38,087 bases of DNA, taken from the NCBI GenBank assembly GCA_014084085.1, contig NPFB01000004.1, positions 170,705 to 208,791 of the forward strand, given 5' to 3'. Shown piece by piece: positions 26,060 through 34,367 of the stretch. Within the stretch, counting starts at the first letter, position 1. Each line of letters starts with the position of its first letter. Under the pieces are notes generated by a model. It was not told the DNA's origin and searched no databases. It saw nothing but the letters and a program-made list of their open reading frames with translations. Position numbers and translations under genes: made by a program. The DNA comes from Hondaea fermentalgiana (Eukaryota > Sar > Bigyra > Thraustochytrida > Thraustochytriidae).

Positions 26060-27700
26060 TCAATCCATTTCATTGATCATGGCAATCAGAGAATTGAACA
26101 ACTTGACACTCACTTCTCCCAAGGCGAATTCGTCTGACAATAGCCCTCCATCGACGCTGCATCCAGCAAAGCCAGTGTCCAAAAGGGGAAGCGAAACGAA
26201 ATCGGTCCAATAGCACCCCTTACCGCCAGGTCCACTTCGCAGCACGTGACCCTCGATCAGTGGCTCGTTGATGCGATGCACCCCCTCTTCGGGAGGTTGA
26301 AGACCTGCGTCTTCCTTTGAGGTCGAGCTGCAAATGATGAATGCGTCGTCTGGATCGAGCTGGGCACCCTGAATGAGTGCATTAGGGGCTTTACCTACAC
26401 ATCCGCTGCTTGCAAGATGCTCTTCTTCTTCTTCTTCTTCTTCTTCTTCCTCTCCTTTAATTCTGGAAGAAGATCCAGGCAGCTTTGCTTCAGCAGGAAT
26501 GTCTCCACTTGCCGCGTCATGAGGCTCTTCCAGAGAGCTCATCTCGCCAACAGTACTTTCGGTTAGAGAATGAGGGGATGGAAATGCGGATGCGCCAAGT
26601 GCTTTCGTCGTTTGCCAAGTGACAGCGTTAATACAGTCGCGCACTTTTGCGGGTCCATCTTGAAAGTGTTCCTTGTAATGGAAAACGCGCAAATCGGGGT
26701 CCTTTTCATCGCGAAGCTCGTCAAAGCCAGTCTTTAATTCCACAGATGACATCTTGACACCATGAGGCTCGTAGAAAGATTCCGAGTAAACTTTCGAGTA
26801 CACGTTTGGATCGATCCAAATGTTCCACAGCTTCTGACCTAGCTCTTTGATACTTTCCGGGCGGAGGGGCATATCGATACGCGCGTTAACTCGTTTGGCC
26901 GTTTGTGCAGTACAACCAAGAGGTAAAAGCTGCACGCCTATCCTGCAGGGACCTTGTGTATTATCATGCTGCAAGAGATCAACGATGGACCAAGTCCACG
27001 ATGGATCAGCCATGCTGGTGAACATGAGACCGACGACTTGGCTGACTGCGCTTTCAGCGCCCCTGCGAAAGAGTCTGTACCGCTCCTCGAGCGTCATTTG
27101 AGGCACAGCGCGCGTAGCGTTGACAATCGTGCGGATAAAGGCCTTATGTTTGCGGATTTCTACACGAAGCAGCTTATTTTCCATTTCAAGATTGGCAGAT
27201 CCCGCGTCCCGGAACGCCTGGACCTCGGTTTGCAGCCGGGCAATGCGGCTAAGGTAGATTTCTCGTTCCTGTTCGAGCTCCTTGTTTCGCACTTGGAGCG
27301 CCTCTCTCTCGCGCTTGCGTTTGGCGCGTGTCGCGCGGCTTGCAGCGGCGACAACGGCACGACGTCGATTTTTAACCTCTTCTGAATCCTCTGTTTTGAT
27401 GTTGGTTTCGTTTTCTGTTTCTGCGCATCGCGTCTCGCTCCTAGTAGTAGGAGGAGTGGAGGTGGTAGTATCGAGAGTACCAAGTTGTTCAATTTCGGCA
27501 TCTTGTGCTTGGTATAGTGACTCGTCAGTCTCTTCCGCGAAACCTTCGGACGAGTCACTGCTGGTCAACAATTGTAGATCGTCTTCGTTGAGAACAAGGC
27601 TGGCAGGGAAAAAGTCATTCTTAAAAAAAGTTTCCTCGGCCACGTCGCTCTCCTCTTCGGCTCCCCAAGCCAAAGGCTCGTTGCACTCCAAGTCCTCCAT
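26060..27700 (-). CDS. bZIP–START-like transcription factor, array gene 5
   Basis: A 546-residue protein from the ATG at 27700 (MEDLECNEPLAWGAEEESD). Domains: ETFFKNDFFPASLVLNEDDL (about 23–42) with LLTSSDSSE behind it; linker; basic region RRRAVVAAASRATRAKRKRE with Val for Asn; zipper from EREAL, then EREIYLSRIARLQTEV; EMENKLLRVEIRKHKAFIRT helix; C-terminal domain from LEERYRLFRRGAES. Conserved blocks: GVQLLPLGCTAQTAKRVNAR, DLRVFHYKE, INAVTWQTTKAL, AFIICSSTSKEDAGLQPPE and IEGHVLRSGPGGKGCYWTDF. It ends AMINEMD. A poly-Glu run (encoded by CTT repeats at about 26419–26450) sits in the variable loop of the C-terminal domain. The gene diverges from the ABC transporter gene across 564 bp. Confidence 0.74.
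   Translation of the reverse strand: MEDLECNEPLAWGAEEESDVAEETFFKNDFFPASLVLNEDDLQLLTSSDSSEGFAEETDESLYQAQDAEIEQLGTLDTTTSTPPTTRSETRCAETENETNIKTEDSEEVKNRRRAVVAAASRATRAKRKREREALQVRNKELEQEREIYLSRIARLQTEVQAFRDAGSANLEMENKLLRVEIRKHKAFIRTIVNATRAVPQMTLEERYRLFRRGAESAVSQVVGLMFTSMADPSWTWSIVDLLQHDNTQGPCRIGVQLLPLGCTAQTAKRVNARIDMPLRPESIKELGQKLWNIWIDPNVYSKVYSESFYEPHGVKMSSVELKTGFDELRDEKDPDLRVFHYKEHFQDGPAKVRDCINAVTWQTTKALGASAFPSPHSLTESTVGEMSSLEEPHDAASGDIPAEAKLPGSSSRIKGEEEEEEEEEEEHLASSGCVGKAPNALIQGAQLDPDDAFIICSSTSKEDAGLQPPEEGVHRINEPLIEGHVLRSGPGGKGCYWTDFVSLPLLDTGFAGCSVDGGLLSDEFALGEVSVKLFNSLIAMINEMD
26419..26452. repeat. CTT/GAA coding repeat (poly-Glu)
   Basis: An uninterrupted TTC run on the plus strand encodes a run of Glu within array gene 5, between two conserved blocks of its C-terminal domain. 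The length is likely polymorphic. Confidence 0.85.
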
Positions 27701-28264
27701 GGTTGTTTCTGCTTTCTCACCTCTCCCTTCACTACGGCTTCACCTGCAGCAGCAGCAGCAGCAGCTTGCAGGGCGCGAAGCAGCTTCCCTTTCCCTCCCT
27801 TGCGTTCGCTTCCGTGCGTGCGTCCTTGCGTGCTTTGCACGCGCGCGCAAAGCGCCGACCAAGACAAGAGGTCGGTGGTCGCGCGAGTCTTGCGAGTTTG
27901 CGATCTTCTTGTTTGCGACTCTGCGACCGCGGCTTTGCATAAACTTCAGGTTCCCTCTCTCCATTCCATCACCGTCGCGAGACTTCAACGCAAGGCAGGC
28001 CAAGGCAAGGCAAGGCGAGACCATCGCCCTCGGCCGGACGCAGGGAAGCCTTCGCGACGCGAGCTTGCTCGTCTCGGCGAAGGCGACGGAACCGCCGAGC
28101 CGAGGCGGAGCGAGGTGGCGATCGCAGAACAGTGAAGAAGAATGGGGATTTGAAAAAGAAGAAGAGGAAGCGGGCGAATCAAGAAGAAGGAGGAGAAGAA
28201 GAAGACGAGGCGAGGCAACAAATCCCGAATCGAGGTCGATCCGCTGCGCTTCGTCGCGCGGGGC
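27701..28264. promoter_or_regulatory. Bidirectional upstream region between bZIP gene 5 and the ABC transporter gene
   Basis: 564 bp between divergent start codons. It contains a GCA/CAG repeat (about 27746–27764), AAGGC repeats (27998–28016) and an AGAAG-rich purine tract (about 28130–28205) in the transporter leader. Open frames crossing it on the plus strand are low-complexity. Confidence 0.6.
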
Positions 28265-30940
28265 ATGCGAGGCGGCATGGGCATGGGCATGGGCAGAGGA
28301 GGCGGCGCAGGGCGCGGGCGCGGCAGAGGCAGGATGGGACCGCAGCAGCGGAAACGGCCGGGCGACGACGACGAAGGCGAGGGTCTGGTCGACGCGGACT
28401 GGACCTCGGAGGAGAACGTGCAGCGTGATATCCTCGAGGTGAGACGCATTCGCGCTAATCTCGCGGTGCTCCTGCTGTGCGCCGTGCTCGATGTGGTCGC
28501 TGCGCTGTACTCTGCGTCCAAGGATGGTGCCGACGCGGCGTTTTCGTTCAAGAATTTTGATCTGACGCAAGATCTCGCCGACGTGATGCTCTTTGTGAGT
28601 ATCCGAAGTTTAGTCATGCTTCTCGTCGCGGTTGCCAGTCAGCTTGGTCCTGCGTATGCGTGGAGTGCCAGCGTCGGTTATTGGACATCGTACTCGGCAC
28701 TCGTGTACGCGATTGGCAAGCTGATTGCGTTTGACTGGTCTGCCTCGGGCGGTCGCGTCTACATCGGTCTCTTTACATGGATTGCCTTTGGCGTCGCCGA
28801 AATGGTCATTTTGAAGCGTCTCGAATACTGGCTTTTGGAGCGCGGTCGTTGGACCGTACGACCCACCTCAGAGGGCGTTGCGGTGGACCAAGAAACTGGA
28901 AACGCTGCCGGCAGCGGCAATAGCGTCAGCACCAGCATCAACGCCAATGATGACGAGGACCAAGACAGTATGCGCCGCGCCGCGGTGCCACTTCTAGGCA
29001 ACCATGGGGGACAAATTGAACGCGTGAAGCGAGTGCATCCGAGCCAGCTTCACAAACCAGACGGTGCAGAGGACAAGCTGCCGCCTTCGCAGCTGTCGAA
29101 TGCTGGTTTGATGCGCGTGATGAAGCCATATTTCTGGCCCCGCGGCTTTATGAACAAGCTGCGATGCCTTTTGACATGGGTTTTTCTGGGTCTCAGCAAG
29201 GCCTGTAATCTGGCGAGCCCGCTCTACATTGGCAAGGCAGTGCAAGAGCTATCGGAGGCGGGGACCACGGAAGGCACCGTATTCTTTCATATTGTCATGT
29301 TTTCGGGCCTGACGCTGGGCTCGAAGCTTTTAAAGGAGATGCAGAATGTCGTTTATCTCAAGGTGAAACAGACGGCGTACGTCGAGGTAGCCGAGGAAAC
29401 GTTTACGCATTTGCACGCTCTTTCGCTCGAGTGGCACCTCAAGAAGCGCATGGGAAACGTGCTGCGAAGCATGGATCGTGGTGTGAGCGCAGCCAACACG
29501 CTCGTGACGTACCTCTTTTTGTATCTTTTGCCCTCGGTGGCAGAGTGCGTAGTTGTCTTTGTGATTTTCTACTCTCACTTTGACATTCCCACGGTTTCCG
29601 CCACGGCATTTATCTCCTTTGTTGCGTACTCGACGCTCACGGTACAAATCACGTTGTGGCGAAAGAAATTCCGTGAAAAGACGAACTTGCACGATAACGA
29701 GGTCTCGGCGCGTGCTTCTGACAGTCTCATTAACTACGAGACAGTCAAGTACTTTACCGCCGAAAAGTATGAGATTGGGCGATACACGGAGTCCATCTTC
29801 AACTTTCAAAAGTATTCCGTCAACACCTCGTACTCGCTTTCGTTTCTGAACTCGACACAAAACACCATTATTCAAGTGTGCACCGCAGTCTCGCTATGCA
29901 TGGCGGCGCACGAGGTTCTCACTGGCTCGGGTCGCCTCACGATTGGCAGCTTCGTTTCGATTTCAAGCTACATTGGCAACCTCTTTGCGCCGCTCAGCTT
30001 TCTAGGATCCGTGTACAATGCGGTGATTCAAGCGCTGGTGGATATGACAAATCTTTCCGAGCTGCTAGCAGAAGAGCCTGATCTTACCGACGCGCCAAAC
30101 GCGCGGTCTCTGGTGGCAGTCCCCTCGGGCCGCGCGGGGGCCGCGGTAGAGTTTCGGAACGTCTCTTTTCACTACCCTACGCAGCCACCCAACTCGGGTT
30201 TGCACGCGGTTTCGTTCACCATTGCTCCTGGTACGACAACAGCCATTGTAGGCTCGACGGGAAGTGGCAAGAGTACGTTGGCTCGTCTGCTCTTTCGCTT
30301 CTACGACCCGCTGGAAGGCCAGGTGCTTATCTCGGACCAGGATATCAAACTTGTCACGCAGCACTCTCTTCGCAAAGCCATTGGTGTCGTCCCTCAGGAC
30401 ACGGTGCTTTTCAACGATACCATCATTCATAACATTCGATACGGCAACCAGGACGCCACGTATGAGCAGATTGTAGAGGCCAGCAAGTCGGCGCAGATTT
30501 ACGAGTTCATCATGAGTCTACCCAAGGGATTCGATACAATGGTCGGCGAGCGTGGTCTCAAGCTTTCAGGCGGCGAGAAACAGCGCGTATCGATTGCGCG
30601 ATGCCTTCTCAAGGACCCGCCCATTGTTGTGCTTGACGAGGCTACCTCGGCGCTGGACAATGTCACGGAGCGTAGCGTTCAAGCCGCGCTCAACAACCTG
30701 ACCGAGAGCACGACAAGCGCCACCAAGGCTGCGCGAACGACCTTGGTGATTGCCCATCGCCTCTCGACCATTCAGACCGCGGAACAGATTGTTGTCTTGG
30801 AAAAGGGACAACTTTTGGAAAAGGGAACGCATCAGGAGCTACTGGACAAGGGCGAAGCGTATGCCAACTTGTGGCACTCTCGTCTTGAGCAAGAGCTGGA
30901 AATGCGCGCCAAGGCACAGCAGGAAATGACCGAAGAGTAA
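28265..30940 (+). CDS. Half-size ABCB transporter with N-terminal TMD0 (ABCB6/HMT1-like)
   Basis: An 891-residue protein. A Gly/Arg-rich N-terminus (RGGGAGRGRGRGR) precedes an extra membrane region of about four hydrophobic spans (about 63–190), the TMD0 typical of ABCB6 and HMT1. A linker follows, then a six-span ABC membrane domain (about 298–600) containing SLINYETVKYFTAEKYE, a hallmark of the ATM1/HMT1/ABCB6 group. The nucleotide-binding domain has Walker A GSTGSGKST (663–671), VVPQDTVLFNDT (Q-loop), signature LSGGEKQR (767–774), Walker B IVVLDEATSALD (787–798) and the switch His in IAHRLST (about 831). All catalytic residues are present. Relatives export glutathione-linked iron–sulfur precursors from mitochondria, or move porphyrins or phytochelatin–metal complexes at vacuolar or other membranes. 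The TMD0 and lack of an obvious presequence favour a non-mitochondrial ABCB6/HMT1 role. No intron was seen. Confidence 0.88.
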   Translation: MRGGMGMGMGRGGGAGRGRGRGRMGPQQRKRPGDDDEGEGLVDADWTSEENVQRDILEVRRIRANLAVLLLCAVLDVVAALYSASKDGADAAFSFKNFDLTQDLADVMLFVSIRSLVMLLVAVASQLGPAYAWSASVGYWTSYSALVYAIGKLIAFDWSASGGRVYIGLFTWIAFGVAEMVILKRLEYWLLERGRWTVRPTSEGVAVDQETGNAAGSGNSVSTSINANDDEDQDSMRRAAVPLLGNHGGQIERVKRVHPSQLHKPDGAEDKLPPSQLSNAGLMRVMKPYFWPRGFMNKLRCLLTWVFLGLSKACNLASPLYIGKAVQELSEAGTTEGTVFFHIVMFSGLTLGSKLLKEMQNVVYLKVKQTAYVEVAEETFTHLHALSLEWHLKKRMGNVLRSMDRGVSAANTLVTYLFLYLLPSVAECVVVFVIFYSHFDIPTVSATAFISFVAYSTLTVQITLWRKKFREKTNLHDNEVSARASDSLINYETVKYFTAEKYEIGRYTESIFNFQKYSVNTSYSLSFLNSTQNTIIQVCTAVSLCMAAHEVLTGSGRLTIGSFVSISSYIGNLFAPLSFLGSVYNAVIQALVDMTNLSELLAEEPDLTDAPNARSLVAVPSGRAGAAVEFRNVSFHYPTQPPNSGLHAVSFTIAPGTTTAIVGSTGSGKSTLARLLFRFYDPLEGQVLISDQDIKLVTQHSLRKAIGVVPQDTVLFNDTIIHNIRYGNQDATYEQIVEASKSAQIYEFIMSLPKGFDTMVGERGLKLSGGEKQRVSIARCLLKDPPIVVLDEATSALDNVTERSVQAALNNLTESTTSATKAARTTLVIAHRLSTIQTAEQIVVLEKGQLLEKGTHQELLDKGEAYANLWHSRLEQELEMRAKAQQEMTEE

Positions 30941-31336
30941 CAGATTCAAGAATTCTTGTTTGTAGCAAAAGAATGGTTGCATTTTGTTTGTCTTCGATCG
31001 TGACACTTTTTCTTTTTCTTTTTTTCCATCAATGGAAAGCGACTTTCAACAAAGGGCACCAACCTTCAACTGGAAGGAGGTAAAGAGCGAGCGCAATCGA
31101 GAATAGGAAAGGAATGGATGCAAAGGTCGGTCAAATTGATTTCTATTTTGCGAACATTTGAAGCAGCTCATTTGCTTGACGCTCGCCATTTACGACAGCG
31201 TTGTCATCTTCAAGTCGAGAACAGATTTTGCACAAGCAATATTTAAAATGGAAAGAGGAGTGCAGAGTTTGAGGGGAATGGTATTATGATTATTGGGGGT
31301 CAGGGGTGTGTGAGAGGAATCGAATAATTTGCTTGC
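30941..31336. other. 3' intergenic region between convergent genes
   Basis: 396 bp between the stops of the ABC transporter (+) and the PDI-like gene (−). It is markedly A/T-richer than the flanks, with a T-rich tract at about 31007–31026. No gene was seen. Confidence 0.7.
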
Positions 31337-31717
31337 TTATTCCAGCTGGCCCTTGATGAAGGTCTCAAAGTCCTCGAGAGCGCGGCGGCCCTGGTACTTT
31401 TCGCCCTCGCCAGAGCCCTCCTTGAAGAACTTGAGCGTGGGGTAGCCACGGACGCCGTGCTTGCTGCAAAGCTCCTTTTGCTGGGTGCAGTCGACCTTGG
31501 CGACGGTGACCTTGTCGTCGCCGGCGTACTTCTCCGCGAGCTCCTTCCAGGTGGGCGCAAGGCGCTTGCAGTGTCCGCACCAGGGGGCATAGAACTTGAC
31601 AAAGGTGTGCTTGCCCGTGCCAGTGATCTGGTCCTGCGACTTGATCTCCTCCTGCGCCGTCACCACGGCCAGCAGCGCCATCAAGACGGCCACAACGCTC
31701 ATGAACTTCATCATCAT
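31337..31717 (-). CDS. Small secreted/ER thioredoxin-fold protein, PDI-like
   Basis: A 126-residue protein with a signal peptide ([17 protein letters not shown], cleaved about before QEE) and a single thioredoxin domain. The active site is WCGHC (46–50), the PDI-type CGHC that favours disulfide formation and exchange. The cis-Pro is in GYPT (P93), and the buried-strand segment [20 protein letters not shown] is intact. Classical PDIs have two catalytic domains and a KDEL-type retention signal; this one has a single domain and ends GQLE with no retention signal, so it may be secreted or held by a partner. The start is one of three consecutive ATGs (31717, 31714, 31711); the choice does not affect the mature protein. 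Confidence 0.88.
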   Translation of the reverse strand: MMMKFMSVVAVLMALLAVVTAQEEIKSQDQITGTGKHTFVKFYAPWCGHCKRLAPTWKELAEKYAGDDKVTVAKVDCTQQKELCSKHGVRGYPTLKFFKEGSGEGEKYQGRRALEDFETFIKGQLE

Positions 31718-33318
31718 CGTCGGCTCCCTGCCTTCCTCTCCGCTAACTCTCTCTGCGCTGCGCGCGAGGTCTGTGCGGGCGCGAGGCGAAGCGAGCGTGG
31801 ACGGCGAGCGGGGCGCGTGCGGCTGCTGCTACTGCTGCTGCTCCTGCTGCTGCTGCGATGGTCGGCGTCGGCTCGCAGGTCGATCGGGGTCTGCTCTCGG
31901 GGGCCCGAAATCTAAGATTGGGCTCCGGCTTCCAGGCTGTCACGATCATGTCCGGTGATTTATTATATGAGAGGTCGAGAGTGCGTACGTTGAGAGCGCC
32001 GAGGCGTGCGTGCGCGACGCGAGAAGGAGAAACTCGGCGGGATCCGAAGCGAGAGAGAAAAGGGTGTCGCGGCGGCTCAAGATGCCGAAAAAAGAGGGGG
32101 TTGGGAGGGAGGCACGGCGGAGCCGGATGGAGGTTCGCGAGCACGGCAGCTCTGTACGATTTTGAAATGGACTCTGTGACCGCAAAATCGCGCGGGGAAC
32201 ACGTGCACTTACGGTGATCGTGGTCGTGCAATACTAACACTATGCTCGATTAAGCGGATGACGGTGATGCAAGCGCTTTATCTCTCGACATGTCTTCTGT
32301 TGGCGACTTTGAACCAATGGATGAATGCCCTCCATACCAAACAAGAGTGAATCTCAATCCCCTCTGGTCTTTGAGCACGAAAGTTCGGCTCATGAGGTTC
32401 ATCCGCATCCAGGTGCGCAAGGTCGATGTTTTTGTTCTTTCATAGCATGGTCTTTAGGATTTTAGAAAATCGCGAACTGGCCTTGAACAACCAACTGTCG
32501 GTCGGATGCCTGCAGCAGCCTGAGAAGGGTTCCCGTTACAGTTACAAGCTGGGACCCGAAGTCTTGCTCTGACATTTGACGTCACGTTCTCTGGAGAACC
32601 ACACTTTTGCTCATCAACCTAGTATACCGCAAAGGGACGTGCGTGCAACGGTTTTTGCCCCAAAGACCAGAGTTACCAGTCATCAAGCCAGTTATACGAG
32701 AACAAAACTCCGTCAAGCGAACACATTGAAGTGGTTGTGGTTTGTTAACCCCTCTCTTAATGATGAGTCTGCGTGGGTAGGAAGTTCTTGGCCTAGGCCT
32801 ACTCCGCTGTCAAATCATGCCTCCTAGCGGTGGCTATCCCAAAAACCAACGGCGTCTCCTCGGCGATCGGAGAAACCCATGCACCCGTGGACCGCACAAC
32901 CCATAATTTCAAAATAATATATTTGGATAACATGGCAGTGTTTATCCGAAACGGAAAATAACATTTTTTACCGAACCTAACCACCTAGAAGGGAAAAAAC
33001 GATGAAGCGAAAAGCAAGCAAGACAAAGACCCAACTCCCCAAGCGCATCGACGACCAAGCTCGAGACGGGCCTGGCCTCGCCTTGCTCGACGCGCAGACG
33101 CGGAGCACTCCGCATCTGAAGCCGCCCGCCGCTCCCCCTCTCCCTCGGCACTGTCTTGGCCGCTAGCTCGCCCACGCTGCACCTTTGGCGTGAGTGGGTG
33201 GGTGGGCCGGCCGGCCGCACAAGTTCGATTTCGAGTGCCTCAAACGCAACGAGGACGTGAACGAAAAGACCCTGAAGGAGGACGGACGAGCAGACGCGAG
33301 AGCACGAGACCGAGGAGA
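31718..33318. promoter_or_regulatory. Bidirectional upstream region between the PDI-like and P-loop kinase-like genes
   Basis: 1601 bp between divergent start codons. It contains CTG-type repeats near 31820–31857, a palindromic CRE-type TGACGTCA at 32577–32584 and a GGCCTAGGCC palindrome near 32789–32798. The middle part (32220–33000) is A/T-richer. Open frames on both strands are short and unlike known families. A short noncoding RNA or spliced gene cannot be excluded. Confidence 0.5.
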
Positions 33319-34264
33319 ATGCACGTCATTTGCCTGGAAGGATGCCACGGTACGTTTGCGAAAACCATATCATGCGCGCGAGGACGCAAAACCTAACATC
33401 TCCTTTTCCCCACCAAAATCCAACCTGTCATCGGCCACGATGGGTGCGAACGTCTTTTGACGCGCTGTCGTGAATATTCCGTGCACAGGATGCGGCAAGA
33501 CGGAACTTTGTAGACGGTTCGAAAGCGAAGGTTTCCGCACGCTTGACGAGGCCTTTCTAGATATGCCCTCGTACGGCCTGCACCCCCAGTCCTTGCTCAT
33601 GGAGACAACCTGGGTGTGCTCGTGGTTCGAGCGTCTTCTCAAGTACGCGCAAGGCTTCAAGGAGCGCGGAGAATCCCATGAACGTGTCGTCTTCTTCGCG
33701 GATCGATCTCCGATGAGCGCTGTCTTTTACAGTAGCCACGGCGAGCTTCTCACGCCCATCATCAACAAGCAAATGGAGGAGGTGCGCAAATTTGCTGACA
33801 TCAACATTCATACAGTGCACGTCCGCGTCCAGCGTGAGATCCTCTGGAGACGCGTCCAAGCCCGTCTCGAGCTTGAACCCGACCGCGTTCTTTACAAAGA
33901 GGACCAGCGGGACTGGATGGACCAAGTCGTCTCCTTTTACGAGACTTTTGCCTGGGATACGGAAATCGACAACTCGGAGGAAGACGTGACCATGTCGCTC
34001 CAGAAACTGGTCGATCACACCGTGCGCACCATCTGCAGCTCGCTCCCGGGCCTCGACGTGTGCATTCGTGATGCCACCCCTCATCTCTACAAGCGCGCTG
34101 GCACTGAAGCGGCCATGTCTGATGATGATGAGCACGCTGACTCTGGCGACGATGCCATGTGCAGCATCGATCTGCGCTCCTCAGCGATTCCACACCTCGC
34201 TGTCCCATCCCCGCGCCTTGCTGGCTCGCGCAGGGTCCAAGCGGCGCCACCCTTGATCAACTAA
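33319..34264 (+). CDS. P-loop nucleoside-kinase-like protein, two exons
   Basis: Exon 1 (33319–33349) is only 31 bp and encodes MHVICLEGCH plus one base. Exon 2 (33489–34264) continues with the rest of the Walker A motif, giving LEGCHGCGKT. The joined protein has 268 residues. Other kinase-like features are an acidic LDEAFLD segment, FADRSPMS (like the D/E-R-S motif of deoxynucleoside kinases), a strand TVHVRVQREILWRRVQAR with the usual RR/R-rich lid, and LYKEDQRDWMDQVVSFYETF. This layout fits the dNK/thymidylate-kinase-type P-loop superfamily, which phosphorylates nucleosides or nucleotides. Exact substrate is unknown. The C-terminal ~70 residues (after about 200) are Ser/Asp-rich and likely disordered. 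The start is the only ATG that opens the P-loop frame. Confidence 0.72.
33350..33488 (+). other. Intron splitting the Walker A codons (139 bp, phase 1)
   Basis: The donor is GTACGT and the acceptor GCACAG. Joining G with GA restores a Gly codon and the sequence GCHGCGKT, a complete Walker A. Exon 2 alone lacks the first half of the motif. Confidence 0.85.
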
Positions 34265-34367
34265 TCTAAACAACGTAAAATCCAGCCTCACCTTGTTTGT
34301 ATGTATGTATACCTATTGCAGTGCATTTGTTCTCGTTACGAAGTCGCCAAAGTTGTGGTGTCATCCA
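34265..34367. other. Short convergent 3' intergenic region
   Basis: 103 bp separate the stops of the P-loop gene (+) and the LRR–kinase–TIR gene (−). It contains TATGTATGTAT and little else. Confidence 0.7.

Noticed and set aside
27282..28442. 386-codon plus-strand open frame
   Set aside because: Overlaps bZIP gene 5 antisense, a promoter and the transporter start in another frame; low-complexity Arg/Ser content.
32577..32584. Perfect CRE-type palindrome TGACGTCA
   Set aside because: A single 8-mer in 1.6 kb of noncoding DNA is weak evidence, and the bZIPs here are not expected to have classical specificity.
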